Origin: Bdellovibrio sp.
Lineage (GTDB): Bacteria > Bdellovibrionota > Bdellovibrionia > Bdellovibrionales > Bdellovibrionaceae
Reading direction: 5' to 3'
Assembly (NCBI GenBank): GCA_017745015.1
Contig: JAGIAF010000004.1
Coordinates: 1-32,509 of the forward strand
DNA: 32,509 nt
Positions 1 to 7,343 of the stretch are shown here, in pieces. Made by a program: the position numbers and the translations under genes. The notes under the pieces were generated by a model, which saw only the letters and a list, made by a program, of their open reading frames with translations, had not been told where the DNA came from and searched no databases. Numbering within the stretch: the first letter of the stretch is position 1; each line of letters starts with the position of its first letter.

Positions 1-588
1 GATCGGGACAATCATCCGGAAATGGAAGGCGAAATCAGTATTGATCTGGCCAATCATCCCCTGGGCGTGATGGTCGGATACCGTGACTCAGATGTGAGTA
101 AGACTGCGACCTCAAGTTTCTACCGGACTGGAGACTTGGCCACTCGTGATGACGAAGGCTACTACACCTTTGTGGGGCGAGCCGATGATGTTTTTAAATG
201 TTCAGATTATCGCATCAGTCCTTTTGAAATTGAGAGCATTCTTTTGGAGCATCCGGCAGTGCGCGAAGTCGCCGTGATCCCAAGTCCCGATCCTTTACGC
301 CTCAATGTGCCTAAGGCAGTGATCTTTTTAGCGAAGGGGATGGAACCCACTAAGGAGTTGGCATTGCAAATCATGAATCACTCGCGCTCGCGTTTGACGC
401 CATTTAAGCGTATTCGCAGAGTGGAATTTTCTGATTTGCCGAAAACAACTTCAGGAAAAATTCGTCGCGTGGAACTGCGAGTGCGCGAGCAAAAACGTGT
501 CGCCGCGAATGAGAAATCTCCTTATGAATTTTGGGAAGAAGACTTTAAAGCGATTCTTCCAGAGACTTGGGCGCAGGATCTTCCTTAA
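1..588 (+). CDS. AMP-forming acyl-CoA/acetate-CoA ligase-like enzyme, C-terminal part (5' end outside window)
   Basis: The reading frame is open from the first base, so this is the last 195 residues of a longer protein. It carries the C-terminal half of the ANL (AMP-forming ligase) superfamily: a YRTGDLA motif (adenylate-binding aspartate), the hinge-region motif GRADDVFK, and near the end KTTSGKIRR with the lysine that in this family catalyses adenylation. Such enzymes activate a carboxylic acid with ATP and transfer it to CoA. The wording around GRADDVFK and the YRISPFEIE stretch resembles acetyl-CoA or medium-chain acyl-CoA synthetases, but substrate choice is set by the missing N-terminal domain. 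A tail of about 30 residues follows the catalytic lysine region. The last 44 bases overlap the end of the convergent gene downstream. Confidence 0.9.
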   Translation, partial: DRDNHPEMEGEISIDLANHPLGVMVGYRDSDVSKTATSSFYRTGDLATRDDEGYYTFVGRADDVFKCSDYRISPFEIESILLEHPAVREVAVIPSPDPLRLNVPKAVIFLAKGMEPTKELALQIMNHSRSRLTPFKRIRRVEFSDLPKTTSGKIRRVELRVREQKRVAANEKSPYEFWEEDFKAILPETWAQDLP

Positions 589-1420
589 AAAAATCCGACA
601 CGGCATGGATGTTAAAATTAATTTGAAAGAGTCTGCGTTCGGCAAACGCGTCGGAATTATATTTGCTAAAAACTTGCTTCACAAAATTTTCAAGATCGCC
701 GAGAAATTGTTCGAAGTTTTCTTCTTTCAACGCAAGAAGCAGGCTGCGATAGCGACGATCACTTTTGGGAAGTTGGCCTGCGTGGATCGCTTCCAGCAAA
801 CTTTGTTTGTGATATGCAAGAAGAACGTCGTTGCCTAAATTGTCGGGAACTCTGAAGGACTTGGTGAGCGCATGCCAGTGAATTTGTTCGTCAATCAATG
901 AGGATTCAGCCAATTGTAAAGAGCGTAAGACCTCCAGGGCTTCCAGAGTATCCTCTAAAGAAACATTCAGAAGTAGCGCAAGTTTCAAAGGGGTTTTCTG
1001 AATATCGCTGAATCCAAGAATAGTAAGAAGACGTGGATAGATAGTTTTTAACGTCAATTTCGCAGGATCGAGAATCTGCTTCTGCGGATAATCCATATGA
1101 ATGAGCTGGCGAAGACGACGTCCATAGAGGTCTCTTTGTTCTGCTGTACGAGCTCGGGAATACAAGGATAGAAGCTGAAAGTATTCTTTTTCAGAGTTAT
1201 CGAGTTCTAAGTTTTCACAAAATAAGGGAATGGTTTCGGTGGTCAGATTTCTTCGCCCGACGATAATTTGTCTTAAGAAGGATTTGTTAGTGAGTCCCAA
1301 CTCCTGAGCCCATGTTGCATAGGAAAATTCCGGATCTATCTGCTTCTTGTATGTATACACGTCAGTAAGAAAATCATTGATATTCAGATAGTTTTTTATA
1401 TTCGGGCGAGGTGTGTTCAT
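545..1420 (-). CDS. TIGR02147-family protein, putative transcriptional regulator
   Basis: This 291-residue protein starts with the pattern typical of TIGR02147 (DUF4423-like) proteins: a short leader, then a segment reading FSYATWAQELGLTNKSFLRQI that looks like a helix-turn-helix, followed by a leucine-rich helical body with EKEYFQLLSLYSRARTAEQRD. The family is expanded in Bdellovibrio and Fibrobacter and is thought to be regulatory; no ligand is known. There is no signal peptide, so it should be cytoplasmic. It ends inside the 3' end of the convergent ligase gene (44-base overlap). Upstream lies about 270 bases shared with a divergent gene, where its promoter should be. Family assignment rests on recall of the sequence pattern. 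Confidence 0.85.
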   Translation of the reverse strand: MNTPRPNIKNYLNINDFLTDVYTYKKQIDPEFSYATWAQELGLTNKSFLRQIIVGRRNLTTETIPLFCENLELDNSEKEYFQLLSLYSRARTAEQRDLYGRRLRQLIHMDYPQKQILDPAKLTLKTIYPRLLTILGFSDIQKTPLKLALLLNVSLEDTLEALEVLRSLQLAESSLIDEQIHWHALTKSFRVPDNLGNDVLLAYHKQSLLEAIHAGQLPKSDRRYRSLLLALKEENFEQFLGDLENFVKQVFSKYNSDAFAERRLFQINFNIHAVSDFFKEDPAPKSLEESL

Positions 1421-1692
1421 TGGAGAATTCCAGCATTTTATTTAGAACTTGTAAAGCGCTCTAGGGGTGTGCAAACGTGCGCACGCAGTTAGGTGGGGTG
1501 AAAAAAAATGCTGAAATTCGTATACTATTTAGTCATCGAATTCTAAGTGGAAGGATGGAAACGATACTGAATCGAGATGGAGAGTGGCGTCGCTTTTGCT
1601 ATGAGCTTGTCCAACAACCAATTCGACCTTTAAGCATTCCGCAATTTCGCGAGCAGTTGAAGGCGCAAACAATGAACGAAAGGAATGTTTTT

Positions 1693-2196
1693 ATGAAAGC
1701 AGTTTTTTTATTACCTCTTTTGGTCGCTACCAATGTGTTTGCCTCTACGGGCGATATTGGATCTGGAGGCGTATCCAGCTCAGTTTGTAACGATTCGGAG
1801 AAATCTTATTTTTTATTGTGGGAAACCGACCGGATTTCAGAAAAGTATGACTGTGAAGGTTTTGAGTCTGCTCTGTGCGTTGTGAAGGCTACGTGGAAGC
1901 ATAATGGGGACGAGTATGTAAGTGTTTTTGGAAGTCTTGGAGGAGAAAGAGTAAACATGAAAGTCAGATTAGAGGACGACGTTCAGGGCAGTGTTTCCGA
2001 AGAGGATGGTCTTCTTGTTATTAAACAGCAGCCAGTACCTGCAGCAATTATTGATCAATATAAGTACAAACATCTGTTTGTCTTGGATAAGAATACAGGC
2101 AGTGCTGGCTATCGTAGTGAGAAGAAAGAAGTTATGTCGCTTTCATCGTGGAAGGTCCGTCGTACAGACAAACTGTCTTGCAAAAGAAGTATATAA
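1693..2196 (+). CDS. Small secreted protein of unknown function
   Basis: The frame is open from further upstream (about 1477), but the start at 1693 is preferred because AAGGA lies just before it and it opens directly into a signal peptide, MKAVFLLPLLVATNVFA, cleaved before STGD. The mature part is about 150 residues with several cysteines (SSVCNDS, EKYDCEGFESALCVVKA, DKLSCKR), consistent with one or two disulfides in the periplasm or outside. I do not recognise the family. It is transcribed divergently from the TIGR02147 gene, and its own terminator follows closely. The sequence 1421-1692 between the two genes holds no convincing gene; the upstream extension of this frame has no ribosome binding site and no signal sequence. 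Confidence 0.75.
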   Translation: MKAVFLLPLLVATNVFASTGDIGSGGVSSSVCNDSEKSYFLLWETDRISEKYDCEGFESALCVVKATWKHNGDEYVSVFGSLGGERVNMKVRLEDDVQGSVSEEDGLLVIKQQPVPAAIIDQYKYKHLFVLDKNTGSAGYRSEKKEVMSLSSWKVRRTDKLSCKRSI

Positions 2197-2201
2197 TCTT
2201 G

Positions 2202-2228
2202 AAAGGGTCCCAATGAGGACCCTTTTTT
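2202..2228 (+). terminator. Rho-independent terminator after the secreted protein gene
   Basis: A 9-base perfect stem (2202-2210 with 2217-2225), a 6-base loop CAATGA and a run of T to 2228. It starts 5 bases after the stop codon of the small secreted protein gene. Confidence 0.9.
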
Positions 2229-2415
2229 ATTCATCAGTCCAGTCTTCCTTAGTGATCCCTGTCAATTGACACGTTTGAAATATCAACTGCATTCGCATTC
2301 AGATTATTTTAGACAATCCTCCAGCGCGAACCCGAGACATCTTCGATACAGTTATCTCAACCCCCGGATTAAACTGAAGGGCCTGCACCCAAAGCAAACA
2401 ATTGAAAGGATGAAT

Positions 2416-2778
2416 ATGTCTGACGGTCGAGAACTCAAAGTGGTAAGATTGCCTCTGAGATCCTCAAGTACCGCCACTGCGGTGTCTGTGCAAGAAAGCG
2501 AACTTAAAGATGGAGCTCGTGAGCGCGGACGCTCAATATTGCAATCGATTCTGATGGAGATGATTGATCACGCGGATCATATTGTTGTGGATTATTCTGT
2601 CGGGGAGCGAACGACGATTTTCAAAGTCGATTGTCATCCAAGAAGTTTGGGGCAGCTGATTGGTTCTAAAGGAAAAAACATTAGTGGGATTCGTGCGGTG
2701 ATAGCTGCAATGATGGCTCGCCAAGGAATTCGTGCGATTGTTGAGATTCCTTATATTGCGCCGGTAGCTGGGGATTAG
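2416..2778 (+). CDS. KH-domain RNA-binding protein (KhpA-like)
   Basis: The protein has 120 residues from the ATG at 2416, chosen because AAAGGA ends at 2410 with suitable spacing; an ATG at 2410 overlaps that site and is too close. The C-terminal 80 residues form a single KH domain of the KhpA/YlqC type: ILMEMIDHADHIVVDY, then the nucleic-acid-binding loop GSKG (residues 83-86) in LGQLIGSKGKNISGIRAV. KhpA proteins bind small RNAs and mRNAs in the cytoplasm and in other bacteria act with KhpB in cell-envelope regulation. The N-terminal 40 residues are an extension not found in the compact 75-80 residue family members. A perfect 12-base palindrome (2260-2271) that includes TTGACA lies about 150 bases upstream and may mark the promoter. 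Confidence 0.85.
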   Translation: MSDGRELKVVRLPLRSSSTATAVSVQESELKDGARERGRSILQSILMEMIDHADHIVVDYSVGERTTIFKVDCHPRSLGQLIGSKGKNISGIRAVIAAMMARQGIRAIVEIPYIAPVAGD

Positions 2779-2790
2779 CGAAAATAGAGG

Positions 2791-2880
2791 AATTTTGGCT
2801 TTGCCAAAATTGGCGAAGCCCCTCTCTCAGAAGTGCAAGTCTTCCGTGGCACTTCTTTTAGTGAGAGAGAGCCTCGCTTC
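2791..2880. other. Two consecutive intergenic stem-loops downstream of the KH gene
   Basis: A perfect 9-base stem with a TTT loop (2791-2799 with 2803-2811) is followed by a larger hairpin: 2822-2836 pairs with 2849-2855 and 2862-2869 (15 pairs interrupted by a 6-base bulge), with an outer GAAGC/GCTTC pair at 2815-2819 and 2876-2880. Neither has a clear T-run, so these are not classic terminators. The rest of the gap to 3063 contains short GC-rich palindromes at about 2980-3035 and no gene I can support. Confidence 0.6.
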
Positions 2881-3063
2881 ATAATAAATCAAAAGCGGTT
2901 TGTTAAGTATGCTACGGCTGGGTGGCTAAAGTCGAATCGCTAATTTTTATGGTATCCATAAGAATAACGCGCCGTCGCCAAGGCTTTGGCGCGCAGGCGC
3001 GCGTCGGACCGCGAACGCGGATTTTCGTTGCATGGAAAATGGGTACAGCGTACCTCCTAAATA

Positions 3064-3543
3064 ATGAGAAACTTCCTTAAAAAACTAGCAACATTTTTTG
3101 GTGTGGGGCTGAGTCCTAAAGCGCCGGGAACTGTGGCTACTGTTGTGACTATTCCCTTGGTTTTGCTTTTGAATTTGGCGGGACCAGTGGTTTACATGAT
3201 AGCGACTGTGGTGTTGTTTGCGGTGGGTATCCTTGCTGCGCAAGCTTACGAGACCGACATGGGTGGTCATGATCACAGTGAAATCGTGATCGATGAGGTT
3301 GTTGGCTTCCTGATTACAATGGTTTGGATGCCGATGACATGGCAGGCCATTTTAATTGGATTTGTGCTGTTCAGATTACTGGACATTACGAAGCCTTTAT
3401 TCATAGGATATTTAGACAAGAAGATCCAAGGAGGTCTTGGCGTGATGGCAGACGACGTTGCCGCTGGTATCGTTGCGAGCTTAATCATGCAACTTCTCTT
3501 TACCCACACCAATTGGTTGGGTTCACAAATCGTGGTTCCGTAA
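3064..3543 (+). CDS. pgpA: Phosphatidylglycerophosphatase A
   Basis: A 159-residue integral membrane phosphatase that removes phosphate from phosphatidylglycerol-3-phosphate to give phosphatidylglycerol. It shows the PgpA signatures in order: GLSPKAPGT near the N-terminus, SEIVIDEVVGF with the acidic residues expected to bind Mg2+, FRLLDITKP, and GGLGVMADDVAAG. Three to four hydrophobic segments are visible (about residues 25-60, 80-105 and 135-155). Length is normal for the family. The stop codon is followed immediately by the ATG of the next gene, so pgpA, the CinA-type gene and probably recA form one transcription unit. No strong Shine-Dalgarno precedes the start. Confidence 0.93.
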   Translation: MRNFLKKLATFFGVGLSPKAPGTVATVVTIPLVLLLNLAGPVVYMIATVVLFAVGILAAQAYETDMGGHDHSEIVIDEVVGFLITMVWMPMTWQAILIGFVLFRLLDITKPLFIGYLDKKIQGGLGVMADDVAAGIVASLIMQLLFTHTNWLGSQIVVP

Positions 3544-4029
3544 ATGGCAGCACGAGACGAGAAGCTCCAAGAACTTATTAGATCCCTTCGCGACCAAAAA
3601 CTCACAGTGGGTTTTGCGGAAAGTTGTACTGGAGGTGCACTTTCGGCATTTTTGACAGAGCAAGCAGGTATATCCGACATCTTTTTAGGCTCTGTGGTTT
3701 CTTACTCTAACGAGGCGAAGGTGGATCTTCTGGGGGTCCGTCGAGACACTCTCATGCAAGAGGGTGCGGTGAGCGAGTCAGTCGCTCGTCAAATGGCGCA
3801 CGGAGTGCGTCGACAGCTTAAAACCGATTGGTCTGTGGCAGTCACAGGCATCGCTGGTCCGACCGGTGGAACACCGACGAAGCCAGTGGGCACTGTATGT
3901 ATTGCTATTGCTGGACCGAGCTTTGAAGAATCTCGAAAAGAAAACTTTTCGGGAGATCGCAAAGCCATCCAGCAAGCATCCGTAGACTATTCAGTTCGTT
4001 GGCTGGCTGAAGTTCTCGACAGGAAATAA
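3544..4029 (+). CDS. pncC: CinA C-terminal domain protein (nicotinamide-nucleotide amidase)
   Basis: This 161-residue cytoplasmic protein matches the stand-alone CinA C-terminal domain: TVGFAESCTGG with the catalytic serine/threonine region, GSVVSYSNEAK, then VTGIAGPTGGTPTKPVGTV. Members deamidate nicotinamide mononucleotide to nicotinate mononucleotide in pyridine nucleotide recycling. The N-terminal molybdopterin-binding-like domain of full-length CinA is absent, so it is the PncC form. It abuts pgpA with no spacer and precedes recA by 76 bases; a cinA-type gene next to recA is a recurrent arrangement in bacteria. Confidence 0.93.
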   Translation: MAARDEKLQELIRSLRDQKLTVGFAESCTGGALSAFLTEQAGISDIFLGSVVSYSNEAKVDLLGVRRDTLMQEGAVSESVARQMAHGVRRQLKTDWSVAVTGIAGPTGGTPTKPVGTVCIAIAGPSFEESRKENFSGDRKAIQQASVDYSVRWLAEVLDRK

Positions 4030-4069
4030 AACGGCAGCCCCGCTGCTCAAACAAAAACAATAAAAGTGT

Positions 4070-4085
4070 TGTGGTAAGTACCACA
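4070..4085. promoter_or_regulatory. Perfect palindrome upstream of recA, candidate operator
   Basis: TGTGGTA-AG-TACCACA has 7-base perfect arms and a 2-base centre, and ends 20 bases before the recA start. It does not fit the TTAC-N3-GTAA LexA box reported for Bdellovibrio. A small GC hairpin (4034-4046) lies just upstream. It may be an operator or an mRNA leader hairpin near the ribosome binding site. Confidence 0.5.
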
Positions 4086-4105
4086 TAAAAGAGAGGGATA
4101 CGCAG

Positions 4106-5245
4106 ATGGCAACAAATACAGCTGTGGCAGATGCAAAAGCACAAAACGAGAAAAACAAAGCCTTAGAATTGGCCGTTTCGTCTATCGAAAAGCAATTCGG
4201 TAAAGGTTCAATCATGCGTTTGGGCGCGAACGATTCTTTGGTTAAAGACGTTGAAGCTATCAGCACGGGTGCATTGAGCTTGGATTTGGCTCTGGGTATC
4301 GGCGGTCTTCCAAAAGGTCGTATCGTAGAAATCTACGGGCCTGAGTCTTCTGGTAAAACGACTCTTTGCTTGTCCGTTATCGCTCAAGCTCAGAAAAAAG
4401 GCGGCGTGGTCGCATTCGTAGATGCTGAGCACGCTTTGGATATCAACTATGCTCGTAAATTGGGTGTGAACACTGAAGACATGTTGATCTCTCAACCTGA
4501 CACTGGTGAACAAGCTCTTGAAATTGTAGAAACTCTTGTTCGCTCTGGCGCTATCGACGTATTGGTTGTCGACTCCGTAGCAGCATTGGTTCCTCGTGCG
4601 GAGATCGAAGGCGACATGGGTGATTCTCACGTGGGTCTTCAAGCTCGTTTGATGTCACAGGCTCTTCGTAAATTGACAGCGGCTGTGAATCGTTCAAACA
4701 CTCTTGTTATCTTCATCAACCAACTTCGTATGAAAATCGGAGTGATGTTCGGTAACCCAGAAACGACTACGGGTGGTAACGCGTTGAAGTTCTACTCTTC
4801 TGTTCGTTTGGATGTACGTCGTGTGGGCGCGATCAAAAACGGTGAAGACGTGACTGGTAACCGTACTGCAGTTAAAGTTGTGAAAAACAAAATGGCTCCT
4901 CCGTTCACTAAAGTTGAATTCGACTTGATGTACGGCGAAGGTATTTCTGAAGAAGGTGACTTGCTGGATCTAGCAGTGACTGCAAACATGGTTGAAAAAT
5001 CTGGTGCATGGTTCTCTATCAATGGTGAGCGCATGGGCCAAGGCCGCGATGCTGCTAAAAACTTCTTGAAAGAGCACCCAGAATACATGACTGAACTTCG
5101 CAACAAAATCTTGGCAGCGAACGGTATCGGTAAACTTTTGATCGACGCTGAAGGTAACAACGGCGAAGACCACGAAGGCACTGAACCAACAGAAATGCCA
5201 ACTGAAGACGCAGCTCCAAAAAAAGCTAAAAAAGCTAAGCACTAG
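4106..5245 (+). CDS. recA: Recombinase A
   Basis: A 379-residue RecA. It binds single-stranded DNA with ATP, performs strand exchange in homologous recombination and triggers LexA self-cleavage. The Walker A motif GPESSGKT lies at residues 78-85, Walker B is LVVDS within the DVLVVDSVAALVP segment, and the DNA-binding loops and the INQLRMKIGVMFGNPETTTGG signature are intact. The acidic C-terminal tail ends in a lysine-rich stretch (AAPKKAKKAKH), which is less common than a purely acidic tail. The start follows GAGAGGG at good spacing. Codon choice is strongly biased, as in highly expressed genes. A structured repeat and a rho-independent terminator follow the stop. Confidence 0.99.
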   Translation: MATNTAVADAKAQNEKNKALELAVSSIEKQFGKGSIMRLGANDSLVKDVEAISTGALSLDLALGIGGLPKGRIVEIYGPESSGKTTLCLSVIAQAQKKGGVVAFVDAEHALDINYARKLGVNTEDMLISQPDTGEQALEIVETLVRSGAIDVLVVDSVAALVPRAEIEGDMGDSHVGLQARLMSQALRKLTAAVNRSNTLVIFINQLRMKIGVMFGNPETTTGGNALKFYSSVRLDVRRVGAIKNGEDVTGNRTAVKVVKNKMAPPFTKVEFDLMYGEGISEEGDLLDLAVTANMVEKSGAWFSINGERMGQGRDAAKNFLKEHPEYMTELRNKILAANGIGKLLIDAEGNNGEDHEGTEPTEMPTEDAAPKKAKKAKH

Positions 5246-5299
5246 GGCCATCTGGCACCGCAGTGCCGGAGCGATGGTCGTCGCGCAGGCTGAAGCAGT
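5246..5299 (+). repeat. REP-like structured element directly after the recA stop
   Basis: An outer stem 5246-5251 with 5274-5279 encloses a hairpin GGAC-like stem 5254-5258 (GGCAC) with 5263-5267 (GTGCC), loop CGCA. It is followed by GTCGCGCAGGCTG and AGCAG. The same order of blocks occurs after flgF at 21101-21151: GCAGTGCCGGAGCG and GTCGCGCAGGCTG are identical in both copies, while the stem bases between them differ in a compensated way. The function is unknown; it may be a repetitive extragenic palindrome or a 3'-UTR element. Confidence 0.7.
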
Positions 5300-5312
5300 T
5301 TGAATTTTCAAA

Positions 5313-5342
5313 ACCCGCCTCGAAAGAGAGCGGGTTTTTTTA
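5313..5342 (+). terminator. Rho-independent terminator of the recA unit
   Basis: The stem ACCCGC+CTC (5313-5321) pairs with GAG+GCGGGT (5326-5335) with one bulged A and a GAAA loop, followed by a T run. It closes the recA transcript. Confidence 0.92.
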
Positions 5343-5403
5343 TTGTTTAGGACTCAGGTCTAGGTTCCTTCATTCTTGAAGTAGCAATTCCGATAAAGAG
5401 GGG

Positions 5404-5844
5404 ATGAAGAAGTATGTTGAACACAAAGTATTTAGCGAAGAGTTGGAGTTGTGGTTTTACCTCCAATCTTTGAAGGGAATCAAACTAGGGGTTCCTGATG
5501 GCTATTACTGCGTGGAGTTTTTGGATACTTCTGAAGGTTTACGCTTCCGTATGATGCTGAGATTCTCTGAGATGAAAACCCTGGGTCGCGTGTTGTATCA
5601 CCGTCCCATGGAACCGCGTTTTTACTTCTATGTAAAAAACGATGAGGTTTTTTGCATGGGAGTTGAATCTCGTTTCTTAAGATCTCGCGACGAGATTGTA
5701 GCTGGTCAGTGGCAGATTCAAGAGTTTCGTGACAGACTCTCGCCGGCAGAGGGCCCTAAGCATCACTTTACCTCAGAAGACTATGCAGCGGCTTGCGATG
5801 CCTTAGTCGAAGCGCTTGTAGTGCAGTCTAAAAAAATCGCCTAG
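5404..5844 (+). CDS. Conserved-looking hypothetical protein, cytoplasmic
   Basis: This 146-residue protein has no signal peptide or membrane segment and no motif I recognise. It is rich in aromatic residues (ELWFYLQ, YYCVEF, RFYFYVKND) and alternates short hydrophobic stretches in a way that suggests a beta-rich fold, ending in a helix (DYAAACDALVEALVV). AGAGGGG sits immediately before the start. It has its own small unit after the recA terminator and its 3' end overlaps the convergent gene by 42 bases. I cannot assign a function. Confidence 0.7.
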   Translation: MKKYVEHKVFSEELELWFYLQSLKGIKLGVPDGYYCVEFLDTSEGLRFRMMLRFSEMKTLGRVLYHRPMEPRFYFYVKNDEVFCMGVESRFLRSRDEIVAGQWQIQEFRDRLSPAEGPKHHFTSEDYAAACDALVEALVVQSKKIA

Positions 5845-6189
5845 ATTTTGGCATAAAAGATAATATCCCTGCGCCCTAGTTCCTTTGTAAAATCTTGGAC
5901 TATCAAGTAACGAAATGATGACACTCTTTAATGGAAGAAAATCTTTCCCGTGAATCAACTCGCTGAAAGCAAAGGATCGATCTTCTCGTAAATAAAATAA
6001 CGGAACCGAGGTTGTTTGTTGTAAATCCGTTGTGGAGCAGAAGTAAAAGCCATCTTCCATGGCGCGAAACCAGGGCTCTCCAGCTAGATCTAGAATTGAA
6101 CTACGTTGCAAAAGTTGATAAAGCCGATGGCAGCATTTCGTGTTTTCGATTTCTGAAAATTCCATGGGGAACTTACATGAAAAATTCAT
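5803..6189 (-). CDS. Hypothetical protein, convergent with its neighbour
   Basis: A 128-residue open frame with no signal peptide. Composition is normal for a protein (CCHRLYQLLQRSSILDLAGEPWFRAMEDGFYF, then a serine/leucine-rich middle), including three cysteines early on. I do not recognise the family. No strong ribosome binding site precedes the first ATG, and an internal ATG (residue 9, MEFSEIEN) is an alternative start. It lies 60 bases downstream of the end of the signal-peptide gene at 6250-7173, on the same strand, so it could be cotranscribed. The 3' end overlaps the preceding convergent gene by 42 bases. It could be a spurious frame; confidence is limited. Confidence 0.5.
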   Translation of the reverse strand: MNFSCKFPMEFSEIENTKCCHRLYQLLQRSSILDLAGEPWFRAMEDGFYFCSTTDLQQTTSVPLFYLREDRSFAFSELIHGKDFLPLKSVIISLLDSPRFYKGTRAQGYYLLCQNLGDFFRLHYKRFD

Positions 6190-6249
6190 GCGTTGTTCAA
6201 AGAAGGCTCTGGTTTCTATAGCGAAGAAAGCTATGCGAGCGGCGGACCT

Positions 6250-7173
6250 TTAGAAATAGTAGGCGTCGTAGGGAGCTTTACCTGCGAGGTGGACTTTTTC
6301 TGGTTGGCTTTGATAAACGCGGATTTCAATGTACTGAGGTTGGATTACGACCACCACGGAGTTCATATATCCCAAGCTCTTCAGTTGGTGAGGTCTTACC
6401 ACATGGGGAAGAGCATCTGACAATGGGAATTCTTCGAGCATGTTGAGAGTGTTGAATTCACGAATGGCTTGCTCCATGCGCGGGTCGATGACTGCGGAAT
6501 CCATGTCACTGGTTCTTTCATAGGCGCGACCATTCACGAAACTTCCGTACAGAACCAAAGGTCCTTTAAGACCTTGTTGTTCAACGAATTGGTATTTCAT
6601 ACGAAGAGAAGAAAGCAGAATGTCGCTTCCTTCAAGTACCACGGGAGCTTTAGTGATCTCTTGAACTTGCTTGAAGTAAAGGTCCAAAGTTTTTTCCACA
6701 GAGGCATTGCGTTTATTGATCATGTTTCTGAAGAAGCGAGGAGCATCGACGTATTCCGTGATCATCATATCCAGATGACGTTTAAAGAATTTGTAGGGAG
6801 CATCTTTGGAGTATTTCAAAAGCTTTACGTCATTATAGATTTCAGAAACGAGGTCGATCATTTCTTTCTTTTGCTCAGGAGTCAGGGCTTTAAAGCGTGT
6901 CTTCACTAGATCCAAAGAACTGCCTTTTTGATCGATGACATCAAAGCTCATCACTTTTTGATAGCGGCTCATGGCTGAAGAGACTTTTTCTTTATTTACC
7001 AATTTTGCGATTACAGCAGCGTACTCAGGCGTGTGAGAAGCGGCCTCGGTTTCTGGAGAGAACTTCTCCGACAAGATGTATTCACAGACCGGTTTAAAGG
7101 CATAAGCGTGGCCACCCAGCAATACAACGGCTGAGAAAACAAGAGTATTTAGAATACCTAGTGGCAGACGCAT
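6250..7173 (-). CDS. Secreted protein with a nucleotidyltransferase-like signature
   Basis: The 307-residue protein opens with a signal peptide (hydrophobic residues 5-24, cleavage likely after AYA). Residues 100-180 are helical and lysine-rich. Around residues 207-228 it reads LVLYGSFVNGRAYER followed by TSDMDSAVID. This matches the pol-beta/minimal nucleotidyltransferase pattern hG[GS]-x(9-13)-D-h-[DE]: GS at 210-211, an 11-residue spacer, and D223 and D225 as candidate metal ligands. Known members transfer nucleotides in the cytoplasm, so an exported one is unusual. The match is to a short motif only and may be coincidental. It is transcribed divergently from the small Cys-rich gene, with inverted TTTGACA sequences in between. 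Confidence 0.8.
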   Translation of the reverse strand: MRLPLGILNTLVFSAVVLLGGHAYAFKPVCEYILSEKFSPETEAASHTPEYAAVIAKLVNKEKVSSAMSRYQKVMSFDVIDQKGSSLDLVKTRFKALTPEQKKEMIDLVSEIYNDVKLLKYSKDAPYKFFKRHLDMMITEYVDAPRFFRNMINKRNASVEKTLDLYFKQVQEITKAPVVLEGSDILLSSLRMKYQFVEQQGLKGPLVLYGSFVNGRAYERTSDMDSAVIDPRMEQAIREFNTLNMLEEFPLSDALPHVVRPHQLKSLGYMNSVVVVIQPQYIEIRVYQSQPEKVHLAGKAPYDAYYF

Positions 7174-7252
7174 ACGGGCTCCATGACCGAAAAAGTTAAC
7201 CTCTGGTTTTCCTCAGCAAGTGATTTGCCACCCTCAATAAAGCCTCCTTTGA

Positions 7253-7276
7253 TTTGACATACTTTCCTCTGTCAAA
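7253..7276. promoter_or_regulatory. Inverted TTTGACA/TGTCAAA in a divergent promoter region
   Basis: The arms 7253-7259 and 7270-7276 are perfect inverted repeats with a 10-base spacer, so each strand carries a TTGACA -35-like hexamer pointing to its own gene. No good -10 is visible at 17 bases on either side. It may be overlapping divergent promoters or an operator. A separate 7-base hairpin with loop TTGTTT lies at 7300-7319, in the leader of the downstream gene. Confidence 0.45.
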
Positions 7277-7343
7277 CGATTTACCACTGGGCTGATTCAG
7301 GGATTTTTGTTTAAATCCCATAAATCGATATAAGGAGTTCCAT

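Noticed and set aside
1477..1692. Open frame upstream of the secreted protein start, extending it by 72 residues
   Set aside because: The signal peptide and ribosome binding site both point to the start at 1693; the extension has neither.
2980..3035. GC-rich palindromic stretch before pgpA considered as a copy of the recA/flgF element
   Set aside because: Only short GCGCGCAGGC-like words agree; the conserved blocks and the stem arrangement are absent.
4034..4046. GCAGC-CCC-GCTGC hairpin considered as a terminator between pncC and recA
   Set aside because: No T-run follows it, the stem is only five bases, and recA is expected to be cotranscribed or to have its own promoter just downstream.
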